Below are positions 1-8,628 of a DNA stretch of 9,295 nucleotides, one piece after another (positions within the stretch are counted from its first letter, which is position 1; every line of letters begins with the position of its first letter). Location of the stretch: NCBI GenBank assembly GCA_019243595.1, contig JAFAUA010000431.1, positions 1-9,295 of the forward strand, written 5' to 3'. Origin of the DNA: Acidimicrobiia bacterium (lineage in GTDB: Bacteria; Actinomycetota; Acidimicrobiia; Acidimicrobiales; AC-14). The notes below the pieces were generated by a model, which was not told where the DNA came from, ran no database searches, and saw nothing but the letters and a program-made list of their open reading frames with translations. A program made the position numbers and the translations under genes.

Positions 1-1
1 G

Positions 2-283
2 CTGAACCGGCGACAGGTCGAGCGCCTCCCCACCATGCTGCGCGACGCCCACAAGCGTTGGCAGGAGGAGCAGCTGCGCATCCCCGCAGTCGAAGGCCTG
101 CGCCGCCGCTCCCGCCGCCTCGCCCTCAGCCTCGTCGAGCTCGGCGAGGACCTCGAGGCGACCGAGCGCCAACTCCACCGCTGGAAGTTCCACCCCGCCC
201 TTGCCTACGAGTCGGCGCAGTGGGCGTGGCGCAGACACCGCGAAGCGTGTGGAGCTGTCGACGAGGAAGCCCTTGCCCCTTGA
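2..283 (+). CDS. Hypothetical protein, C-terminal fragment (5' end outside window)
   Basis: An open frame runs from the left edge of the window to a TGA at 281-283, giving the last 93 residues of a longer protein; its true start is not visible. An internal ATG at 35 could serve as a start but has no convincing ribosome binding site, and the frame stays open and GC3-rich upstream of it, so I treat the gene as truncated by the window. The fragment is highly charged and rich in Arg, Glu and Leu, with a probable helical or coiled-coil stretch over about the first 65 visible residues, then a Trp-rich segment (WKFHP, QWAWRRH) and an acidic tail. There are no membrane segments. Third-position GC supports real coding except near the end. 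I do not recognise the family and assign no function. It lies just upstream of, and in the same direction as, the whiB-like gene. Confidence 0.6.
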   Translation: MNRRQVERLPTMLRDAHKRWQEEQLRIPAVEGLRRRSRRLALSLVELGEDLEATERQLHRWKFHPALAYESAQWAWRRHREACGAVDEEALAP

Positions 284-344
284 CGGGGCCCACCGTCCGT
301 GATGGGGTGTGTTGGCACGCTCGAGCCCAGGGCATCGCCGAAAC

Positions 345-349
345 GGAGG
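345..349 (+). promoter_or_regulatory. Putative ribosome binding site deciding the whiB-like start
   Basis: GGAGG at 345-349 is the only good Shine-Dalgarno match upstream of the whiB-like gene. It favours the GTG at 353 over the GTG at 299 or ATG at 302, which have none. The 3-nt spacing is shorter than usual, so the assignment is tentative. The 54 nt from 299 to 352 use codons unlike the rest of the gene (AGG twice, ACA, AAA), which also suggests they are untranslated leader. Confidence 0.45.
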
Positions 350-352
350 ACA

Positions 353-628
353 GTGGGCCGCCTCACCACCTGGACTAAGCCCGAATGGCAGGCACGTGCT
401 GCGTGCAAGGACTGCGATCCGGAGCTGTTCTTCCCCCTCGGCACGACTGGTGCCGCGGTGCCCGACATCGAATGGGCCAAGACGATCTGCGGCGCCTGCC
501 CGGTGCAGCCCGAGTGCCTCGACTTCGCCCTGAAGACCCGCCAGGAGTTCGGGATCTGGGGCGGCACGACCGAGGACGAGCGGCGAGCGCTCTCGCGCCA
601 GCAGCGCAAAGTGAACGTCTCCGGCTAA
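353..628 (+). CDS. WhiB-like (Wbl) family Fe-S transcriptional regulator
   Basis: This is a 91-residue protein if started at GTG 353; starts at 299 or 302 would add 17-18 residues. It has the full Wbl signature. The first cluster cysteine is C18 in AAC-K-D-C, followed by DPELFFP, then C46-x2-C49-x5-C55 (CGACPVQPEC). The G-[I/V]-W-G-G turn (GIWGG) lies at residues 67-71, followed by a charged DERRALSRQQRK tail of the kind that binds DNA. Wbl proteins carry a [4Fe-4S] cluster, often sense O2, NO or redox state, and usually act by binding region 4 of the primary sigma factor. An additional cysteine, C21, sits three residues after the first ligand. I cannot assign it to a WhiB1-7 subtype. It appears monocistronic, with 115 nt to the next gene. 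Confidence 0.93.
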   Translation: MGRLTTWTKPEWQARAACKDCDPELFFPLGTTGAAVPDIEWAKTICGACPVQPECLDFALKTRQEFGIWGGTTEDERRALSRQQRKVNVSG

Positions 629-743
629 ACGCCGCGTTTCACAACTAACTAGACCACTCGCGCCATTCGCGATTTGGCCCTGGGAACGACGGTCAGAGTC
701 GCCCAAACTGCACGGGCCGCCACCCCAGGGAGGACCCCCAGCA
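629..743 (+). promoter_or_regulatory. Intergenic leader of the S53 peptidase gene, with RBS
   Basis: This 115-nt gap is the longest clearly non-coding stretch in the window. At its 3' end GGGAGG (728-733) lies 10 nt before the GTG start at 744 and is a good ribosome binding site. At its 5' end the whiB stop is overlapped by a short hairpin (AAACG 627-631, CGTTT 635-639, 3-nt loop), too weak and without a U-tract to be called a terminator. The region is noticeably less GC-rich around 637-680 than the flanking genes, as expected for a promoter, but I found no convincing -35/-10 pair. Confidence 0.45.
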
Positions 744-1976
744 GTGCCCCGCCTGCGCAACGTCATCGCGCTGCTTTTCGCAGCCCTGCTCGTCCCCACT
801 GCGATCACCACCTCGGCGTCCGCCGACCAGGGTGGCGTCCCGAACGACAACGCCGCTTTCGGCCAGAGCCACAAGCAGTCGTGTCTCGACACTGGCCAGG
901 CGGGCGTCGCCAGCTGCCATGCCCAGGTCGTCACCGACACGCACGGCAAGCCGTTCGTGACGCCGGCACCCGCCGGTTACGGCCCCGCCGACCTGGCAAG
1001 CGCCTACAAGCTTTCGACGAGCGGAGGCGCGGGCCAGACCGTTGCCATCGTCGATGCGTACGACGATCCCAACGCTGTCGCTGACCTCAGCGTGTATCGC
1101 AGCCAGTTCGGGCTCGGTGCCTGCAGCGCCGTCGCACTGACCAGCTGCACCTTCGCGAACGGCGCCACGATCAAGAAGCTCAACCAGAGCGGCGTGCAGG
1201 GCTCGTACCCGAACGCCAACGGCGGGTGGGCGGAGGAAATCTCGCTCGACCTCGACATGGTCTCGGGGATCTGCCCCAACTGCAACATCCTGCTGGTCGA
1301 GGCCAATTCGTCGTCGATGCCCGACCTGGCCGCGGCGGTGAACACGGCGGCCGCGAAAGGCGCAACCGCCATCTCCAACAGCTACGGCGGCAACGAGTTC
1401 TACGGCGAGACCAGCTACGACTTGAGCTACACGCACGCGGGTATTCCGATCACGGTGAGCACGGGCGACAGCGGCTACGGCGTTGAGTACCCGGCGTCGT
1501 CACCGAACGTCACCGCCGTCGGCGGGACGACCCTGAAGACCGCGAGCAACTCCCGCGGCTGGACGGAGACGGCGTGGAGCGGCGCCGGCAGCGGCTGCTC
1601 AGCCTTCGAGCCGAGGCCGAGCTTCCAGTCGTCGGCGACCACGGGCTGTTCGAACCGAGCCGTGGCCGACGTGTCTGCTGTCGCCGACCCGAACACCGGT
1701 GTGTCGGTGTACGACACCTACGGCTCGGACACGGGCTGGGAGGTCTTCGGCGGCACAAGCGTCGCCTCGCCGATCATCGCCAGCGTGTACGCCCTCGCCG
1801 GCAACGGTGTCTCGATCGGCCCCAGCTATCCCTACAGCCACTCGGGCTCGCTGTTCGATGTCACCTCCGGCACCAACGGCTGCAAGCGTCGGGCGGCCCT
1901 GCAGCTCTGCACCGCCAGGAACGGCTGGGACGGTCCGACGGGGCTCGGTACGCCGAACGGGACCGGCGCCTTCTAA
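744..1976 (+). CDS. Secreted sedolisin-type serine-carboxyl peptidase (family S53)
   Basis: The protein has 410 residues and starts with GTG behind a good RBS. Residues 1-27 form a Sec-type signal peptide: basic start, hydrophobic core, and a likely cleavage site after SASA at A27. A short linker with a Cys pair (C47, C58) leads to the GYGPADLASAYKL motif (78-90) typical of the start of the mature domain in actinobacterial S53 enzymes. The sedolisin catalytic set is present: E165 and D169 in EEISLD, D242 in STGDSG (oxyanion), and nucleophile S339 in GGTSVASP. C-terminal FDVTSGTNG (371-379) and GWDGPTGLGTP (394-404) match the family's calcium-site region. Ten cysteines fall into five close pairs, which suggests disulfides in an exported protein. 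The roughly 180-residue propeptide of classical sedolisins is missing. The likely role is extracellular protein degradation; substrates cannot be read from sequence. Confidence 0.92.
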   Translation: MPRLRNVIALLFAALLVPTAITTSASADQGGVPNDNAAFGQSHKQSCLDTGQAGVASCHAQVVTDTHGKPFVTPAPAGYGPADLASAYKLSTSGGAGQTVAIVDAYDDPNAVADLSVYRSQFGLGACSAVALTSCTFANGATIKKLNQSGVQGSYPNANGGWAEEISLDLDMVSGICPNCNILLVEANSSSMPDLAAAVNTAAAKGATAISNSYGGNEFYGETSYDLSYTHAGIPITVSTGDSGYGVEYPASSPNVTAVGGTTLKTASNSRGWTETAWSGAGSGCSAFEPRPSFQSSATTGCSNRAVADVSAVADPNTGVSVYDTYGSDTGWEVFGGTSVASPIIASVYALAGNGVSIGPSYPYSHSGSLFDVTSGTNGCKRRAALQLCTARNGWDGPTGLGTPNGTGAF

Positions 1977-2001
1977 CTAGGAGCGCGCCGCCCGCGCCGG
2001 T
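1962..2001. terminator. Possible bidirectional hairpin at the S53/pepA convergent junction
   Basis: A perfect 8-bp inverted repeat, ACCGGCGC (1962-1969) and GCGCCGGT (1994-2001), brackets the two abutting stop codons with a 24-nt loop. An alternative pairing of CGGCGC (1964-1969) with GCGCCG (1985-1990) has a 15-nt loop. The arms lie inside the last codons of the two convergent genes. There is no clear U-tract beyond TTT on the plus side, so function as an intrinsic terminator is uncertain, and chance pairing in GC-rich DNA is possible. Confidence 0.25.
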
Positions 2002-3443
2002 TTCCGGTAGCGGGTCAACAATTCGATCAACGTCCGCACGCCGAAGCCGCTCGCGCCCTTCGGCGTGTAGGCGTTGTCCTCTTCACTGCGGGCCGGGCCC
2101 GCGATGTCGAGGTGCGCCCACGGGACGTCGCCGACGAACTCCTTGAGGAACAGGCCGGCGGTGAGGGCGCCTCCGTAGCGGTCGCCCCCCGTGTTGCGGA
2201 TGTCGGCCACCTCGGAGTCGATGAGCTTGCGGTAGTCGTCGGGCAGTGGCAGCGGCCAAACCTTCTCCCCGGCCCGCTCGGCGGCATCGGCGACCTGCTC
2301 GCTCCACGCGTCGTTGTTGGCCATGAGCCCGGCGATCTTGCGACCGAGGGCCACCATGCACGCGCCGGTCAGCGTGGCCAGGTCGACGATGGCGTCGACG
2401 CCAGCCTCGACCGCGAGCGACAGGCCGTCGGCGAGGACCAGGCGGCCCTCGGCGTCGGTGTTGAGCACCTCGACGGTCTTGCCGTTGCGGATCTTCAGGA
2501 CGTCGCCGGGCTTGATGGCCGTCCCACTCGGCATGTTCTCGGTGGTCGGCAGGATGCCGATGACCTTCACCTTGGGCGCCAGCGCGGGGAGCACGGACAT
2601 GGTCGCCAGGACCGCGGCGGCACCGGACATGTCGGTCTTCATGGTCTCCATGCCGTCGGCCGTCTTGATCGAGAGCCCGCCTGAGTCGAATGTGATGCCC
2701 TTGCCGACGAGGGCGATCGTGCTGCGCGCGCCCGGTGGCTCGTAGACGAGCTCGATGAGACGAGGCGGCTGCGCCGAACCCTGGGCGACGCCCTGCAGGC
2801 CGCCGAGACCTTCGTTGGCGATGGCGACCTCGTCGAGCACGGTGACGGCGAGCCCCTCACGCTCGCCGACCTCGATCGCCACCTCGGCGAGCCGCGACGG
2901 GGTCATGGCGCCCGCCGGCTCGTTGACCAGGTCGCGGGCCAGCGACACCGCCGCTGCGATGCGCGCCCCGCGGTCGGCGCCGGTCTGGACCTTGGCGCCC
3001 CGCCCGACGATGGTGAGCGACTCGAGCATGGACGGCTTGGCCTCGTTCTTGTACTTCGTGAATCGGTAAGCGGCGAGGACCGCTCCCTCGGCGAGCGCTT
3101 CGGCGGCCACGCCGCGGTCGAGGTCGCCGGCGGCGTCGAGCACGGCGATGGCCGCCGTCGTGTCGTTCCACGCCGCCCGGGCGAACGCCGCCCCTGCCCG
3201 GCGAAAGGTCTCGGCGCTGACGTCGTCGGGCCGCCCCATCCCGAGGGCGACGACCGTGCTGCCGTCGTCAGCCGGCACGGCGCACGCCTGGCCCACCTTT
3301 CCTTCGAAGCCGCGCTCTTTGAGGTAGCCCACGTCGAGCTCGACCGCGGCCTTGTCGAGCGTGCGCCGACCCTCGAAGACCGGTACGCCCAGCACCTGAA
3401 CGTCGTCGGGGACCTGCGGTGACGCACTGACGTCGATCGGCAT
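1977..3443 (-). CDS. pepA: Leucyl aminopeptidase (cytosol aminopeptidase, family M17)
   Basis: With the ATG at 3441-3443, this is a 488-residue cytoplasmic dizinc aminopeptidase that removes N-terminal residues from peptides. The start is supported by AGGAG six bases upstream; an in-frame extension to 3509 would overlap the upstream gene and lacks support. The N-terminal macro-like domain spans about residues 1-160 and the catalytic domain about 170-488. Metal and catalytic residues are all present: K248 and D253 in GKGITFDSGG, K260, D271 in MKTDMSG, and D330, E332 and R334 in the family signature NTDAEGRL (328-335). Length is close to the usual ~500 residues. M17 enzymes form hexamers. E. 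coli PepA also acts as an architectural DNA-binding protein; nothing here tests that role. It follows the adenosyltransferase gene by 11 nt and is probably co-transcribed with it. Confidence 0.96.
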   Translation of the reverse strand: MPIDVSASPQVPDDVQVLGVPVFEGRRTLDKAAVELDVGYLKERGFEGKVGQACAVPADDGSTVVALGMGRPDDVSAETFRRAGAAFARAAWNDTTAAIAVLDAAGDLDRGVAAEALAEGAVLAAYRFTKYKNEAKPSMLESLTIVGRGAKVQTGADRGARIAAAVSLARDLVNEPAGAMTPSRLAEVAIEVGEREGLAVTVLDEVAIANEGLGGLQGVAQGSAQPPRLIELVYEPPGARSTIALVGKGITFDSGGLSIKTADGMETMKTDMSGAAAVLATMSVLPALAPKVKVIGILPTTENMPSGTAIKPGDVLKIRNGKTVEVLNTDAEGRLVLADGLSLAVEAGVDAIVDLATLTGACMVALGRKIAGLMANNDAWSEQVADAAERAGEKVWPLPLPDDYRKLIDSEVADIRNTGGDRYGGALTAGLFLKEFVGDVPWAHLDIAGPARSEEDNAYTPKGASGFGVRTLIELLTRYRKPARAARS

Positions 3444-3449
3444 GGGCTG

Positions 3450-3454
3450 CTCCT
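3450..3454 (-). promoter_or_regulatory. pepA ribosome binding site
   Basis: On the minus strand AGGAG lies six bases upstream of the pepA ATG and immediately after the TAG stop (3455-3457) of the upstream adenosyltransferase gene. This fixes the pepA start at 3443 and suggests translation restarts within a shared transcript. Confidence 0.7.
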
Positions 3455-4021
3455 CTATTTCTCTCGGGCGGGCATGAACTGTCCCTCCTGCCAGCGGGCC
3501 ATGGTCCACAGCAGGTCGGACAGGCGGTTGAGGTAGGGCACGACGTGGGAGTCGTCAGCGGCGGCGACGAGGGCGCGGCGCTCGGCCTTGCGGACCGCAG
3601 TGCGGCCCACGTCGAGAAGGGCCGACAGGCGGTTCTGGCCGGGAACGACGAACTCGGTCGGCGGGTCGAAGCGCGTGGTGAGATCGTCGATGATTGGCTC
3701 GAGGGCGTCGACCATGTCCGCGGTTACGAGCGTCACGCCCGGGTCGAGCTTGCTGCGGTTTTCGTCGGCGGTCGCCAGCTCGGCCATCAGCACCCAGAGG
3801 TCGCGCTCGAGGCGGACGAGCAGGGTGTCGAGCTCGGAGCCCTCGCCGGTCTCGGCCCGGGCAACCCCCAGCGCTGCCTGCGCCTCGTCGACAGCGCCGT
3901 AGGCCTCGGGCGCAGGGTTGTCCTTCCGGACGCGGCCCCCGAAGAACAACCCGGTGGTGCCGTCATCACCCTTGCGCGTGTAGATCTTCAAGCGCTGGGA
4001 GCCTACGGGATGACTCGCCAT
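3455..4021 (-). CDS. pduO: PduO-type cob(I)alamin adenosyltransferase
   Basis: This is a 188-residue ATP:corrinoid adenosyltransferase of the PduO/MMAB class, which transfers the 5'-deoxyadenosyl group of ATP to cob(I)alamin to form adenosylcobalamin. Family motifs appear in order: N-terminal ATP loop TRKGDDGTTG (15-24), GAVDEAQAALG (42-52), the arginine-rich helix RTAVRKAERR (140-149) and NRLSDLLW (165-172). Together they make the trimeric helical-bundle active site. Length matches the family. The frame stays open far upstream (to 5149), but that stretch is antisense to metH and is a shadow, so the ATG at 4019-4021 is preferred. It has no evident Shine-Dalgarno, and a TTG at 3991, closer to the usual family N-terminus (KIYTRKGDDG), is an alternative. 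It probably heads an operon with pepA. In actinomycetes AdoCbl typically serves methylmalonyl-CoA mutase or class II ribonucleotide reductase; neither gene is in this window. Confidence 0.94.
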   Translation of the reverse strand: MASHPVGSQRLKIYTRKGDDGTTGLFFGGRVRKDNPAPEAYGAVDEAQAALGVARAETGEGSELDTLLVRLERDLWVLMAELATADENRSKLDPGVTLVTADMVDALEPIIDDLTTRFDPPTEFVVPGQNRLSALLDVGRTAVRKAERRALVAAADDSHVVPYLNRLSDLLWTMARWQEGQFMPAREK

Positions 4022-4036
4022 TAGCCTGAGGGCTGC
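4022..4036. promoter_or_regulatory. 15-nt divergent gap between adenosyltransferase and metH
   Basis: Only 15 nt separate the two divergent start codons. GAGGG at 4028-4032 is a plausible but closely spaced (4 nt) ribosome binding site for metH; the minus-strand gene has none. Both promoters must therefore lie inside the opposite gene's coding sequence, or the transcripts are leaderless or nearly so. A cobalamin riboswitch of about 200 nt does not fit in this gap, and I see none. Confidence 0.5.
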
Positions 4037-7478
<3,442 letters not shown>

Positions 7479-7486
<8 letters not shown>

Positions 7487-7496
7487 CACTCGATAG
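7479..7496 (+). repeat. Two tandem copies of an 8-bp repeat at the metH stop
   Basis: CTCGATAG occurs at 7479-7486, containing the metH stop TAG, and again at 7489-7496, ending directly before the ATG of the next gene. The two copies are separated by CA. Each carries a TAG, in different frames. It may be a small slippage duplication at the gene junction. Confidence 0.6.
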
Positions 7497-7754
7497 ATGG
7501 CTCGGATCACAGGACACGTGAAGACGGACGGCGGCGTCCCCGCCGCCGACGCCTACGTGCAGCTGCGCGACAAGGACAACGAGTTCTGCGGTGAGACGCG
7601 CTGCAACGACGACGGCAGCTTCACGCTCTATGCCGTCCCGGGATCGTGGCTGCTCGTGGCCTGGCTACCTGCCGGCCCGCGCACCAACGAGGTGATCGAG
7701 ATCGCCGGCGGCGACGTCGCCGTCGAGCTCTCGCTCGAGCCGATCCCCGCCTAG
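7497..7754 (+). CDS. DUF1416 / SseC-like small protein
   Basis: An 85-residue soluble protein resembling the actinobacterial DUF1416 family, which includes mycobacterial SseC proteins. Shared features are an N-terminal ITGHV strand, a repeat-like VQLRDKDNEF segment, DDGSFTLYAVPGSW (38-51) and an alternating hydrophobic C-terminus. This pattern suggests a small beta-sandwich like carboxypeptidase regulatory domains. It has two cysteines (C31, C36). In several actinomycetes members sit beside a thiosulfate sulfurtransferase gene, and SseC annotations derive from that. No enzyme activity can be inferred: there is no rhodanese CxxxxR active-site loop. The start lies 10 nt after the metH stop with no clear Shine-Dalgarno, so translational coupling to metH is likely. 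A role in sulfur metabolism is inference from context. Confidence 0.8.
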   Translation: MARITGHVKTDGGVPAADAYVQLRDKDNEFCGETRCNDDGSFTLYAVPGSWLLVAWLPAGPRTNEVIEIAGGDVAVELSLEPIPA

Positions 7755-7764
7755 GACTTTCGGT

Positions 7765-8622
7765 TCAGCCGGCGAGGATGGCGCGGGCCACGAGGTCCGT
7801 GCCGAACGCAGTGAGGATCGCCAGGTAGAGCAGTCCGGTCGCCGCCATCACGGCCGAGTAGGCGCGTTCCTTGAGTGCCGCCCGGGTCACGAAGCAGAGG
7901 GCGATCGTCGTCACCGCACACGCCACCCAGAACCACGTGAGGGTGCCGTCCCAGCCGTCGTCGATGTGGCCGGTGATGGCGTCGATCATCCCGGGCGGCA
8001 GGAGCAGCAGCCCCACCTCGAGGGGCCACACCCACGACGTCCACTTCACCAGCTCGAGCAGCGGCGCCCTCCCCAGCCCCGGCTGCACGAGGTACCAGTG
8101 GCCGAGGAGCATGGCGTCGCTTACGGCGCCGAGGAACACCGCGCCGGCGAGGGTGCGGGCGACGCTGAGCACGTCGTGGTTCCCGCCGGCGTGAATCCCC
8201 GCGAACACCAGCCCGACAGCGCCGATGACGGGGGCGACGAGGTCGAGCGCGGGGGGAAACTCCGTTCTGGTGACGCTTGACGGCCGTATCGGCCGTGAAT
8301 CGTCACCAGAACCATGGATGCGGGCGGCGACGCGCTCCTCGCGGGCGCGTTCGCCGGCGACGCCGGCCTTGCGGCGGACGACGGAGACAGTCAGGGCGGC
8401 GATGGTCGCGGCGGCCGTCAGGGCCGAGCACGCGTCGCGGCCGGTGGAGCTGCCGAGTCCGATCCCGGCGGCGACGGCACCCATTGCCATGGCGCCGTAG
8501 ACGCCGCGGAGGAGCCAGCCGTACCCGATGCCGACCTCGCGGCGGCGCGTCGTGACCCACAGGAACAGCAGCCCACCCGTGGCCCACTGCAGGAGGACCG
8601 TTGCCGCGTCGAGTTGGATCAC
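7765..8622 (-). CDS. Eight-helix integral membrane protein of unknown function
   Basis: The protein has 285 residues and starts with GTG at 8620-8622, six bases after the stop of the upstream SDR gene, with no Shine-Dalgarno; coupled translation is likely. Hydrophobic segments lie at about residues 5-24, 34-57, 63-82, 128-146, 153-175, 192-212, 228-247 and 255-277. A basic hydrophilic loop (83-127) splits three helices from five; by its positive charge it is probably cytoplasmic. Notable features are MLLGHWYLVQPGLGRAPL (171-188), with His and Trp at the end of helix 5, H144 at the end of helix 4, and EFPPALDL just before helix 4. I do not recognise the family, and no transporter, kinase or protease motif is evident. 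A 49-bp palindrome lies within the loop codons (residues 104-120). The 3' end is convergent with the DUF1416 gene across a 10-nt gap. Confidence 0.8.
   Translation of the reverse strand: MIQLDAATVLLQWATGGLLFLWVTTRRREVGIGYGWLLRGVYGAMAMGAVAAGIGLGSSTGRDACSALTAAATIAALTVSVVRRKAGVAGERAREERVAARIHGSGDDSRPIRPSSVTRTEFPPALDLVAPVIGAVGLVFAGIHAGGNHDVLSVARTLAGAVFLGAVSDAMLLGHWYLVQPGLGRAPLLELVKWTSWVWPLEVGLLLLPPGMIDAITGHIDDGWDGTLTWFWVACAVTTIALCFVTRAALKERAYSAVMAATGLLYLAILTAFGTDLVARAILAG
8264..8312. repeat. 49-bp near-perfect palindrome inside the membrane-protein gene
   Basis: The arms are 8264-8286 and 8290-8312, with a 3-nt loop TAT. The outer 12 bp (GTTCTGGTGACG / CGTCACCAGAAC) and inner 7 bp (ACGGCCG / CGGCCGT) pair perfectly, joined by a mismatch, two pairs and a mismatch: 21 of 23 positions pair. 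It lies wholly within coding sequence, encoding loop residues 104-120, and has no adjacent U-tract on either strand. No second copy is present in the window. Confidence 0.9.
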
Positions 8623-8628
8623 GAAGAA

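Noticed and set aside
280..308. TTGACG at 280-285 as a -35 box for the whiB-like gene
   Set aside because: The hexamer is good, but the sequence 17 nt downstream (TGGGGT) is a poor -10 match, so I do not call a promoter.
682..704. GGGAAC as an ECF-sigma -35 element before the S53 gene
   Set aside because: No GTT-type -10 element follows at 16-18 nt spacing.
693..1436. Minus-strand open frame of 247 residues opposite the S53 gene
   Set aside because: It is antisense to conserved S53 catalytic sequence, has no recognisable motif, and its composition mirrors the codon bias of the real gene.
4022..4036. Cobalamin riboswitch controlling metH or the adenosyltransferase
   Set aside because: The gap is far too short, and the flanks are conserved coding sequence with no visible B12-box-like element.
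7737..7766. Possible terminator hairpin (GAGCCGA / TCGGTTC) at the DUF1416/membrane-protein convergent junction
   Set aside because: The stem is only seven pairs including a G-U, with a 16-nt loop and no U-tract; too weak to call.
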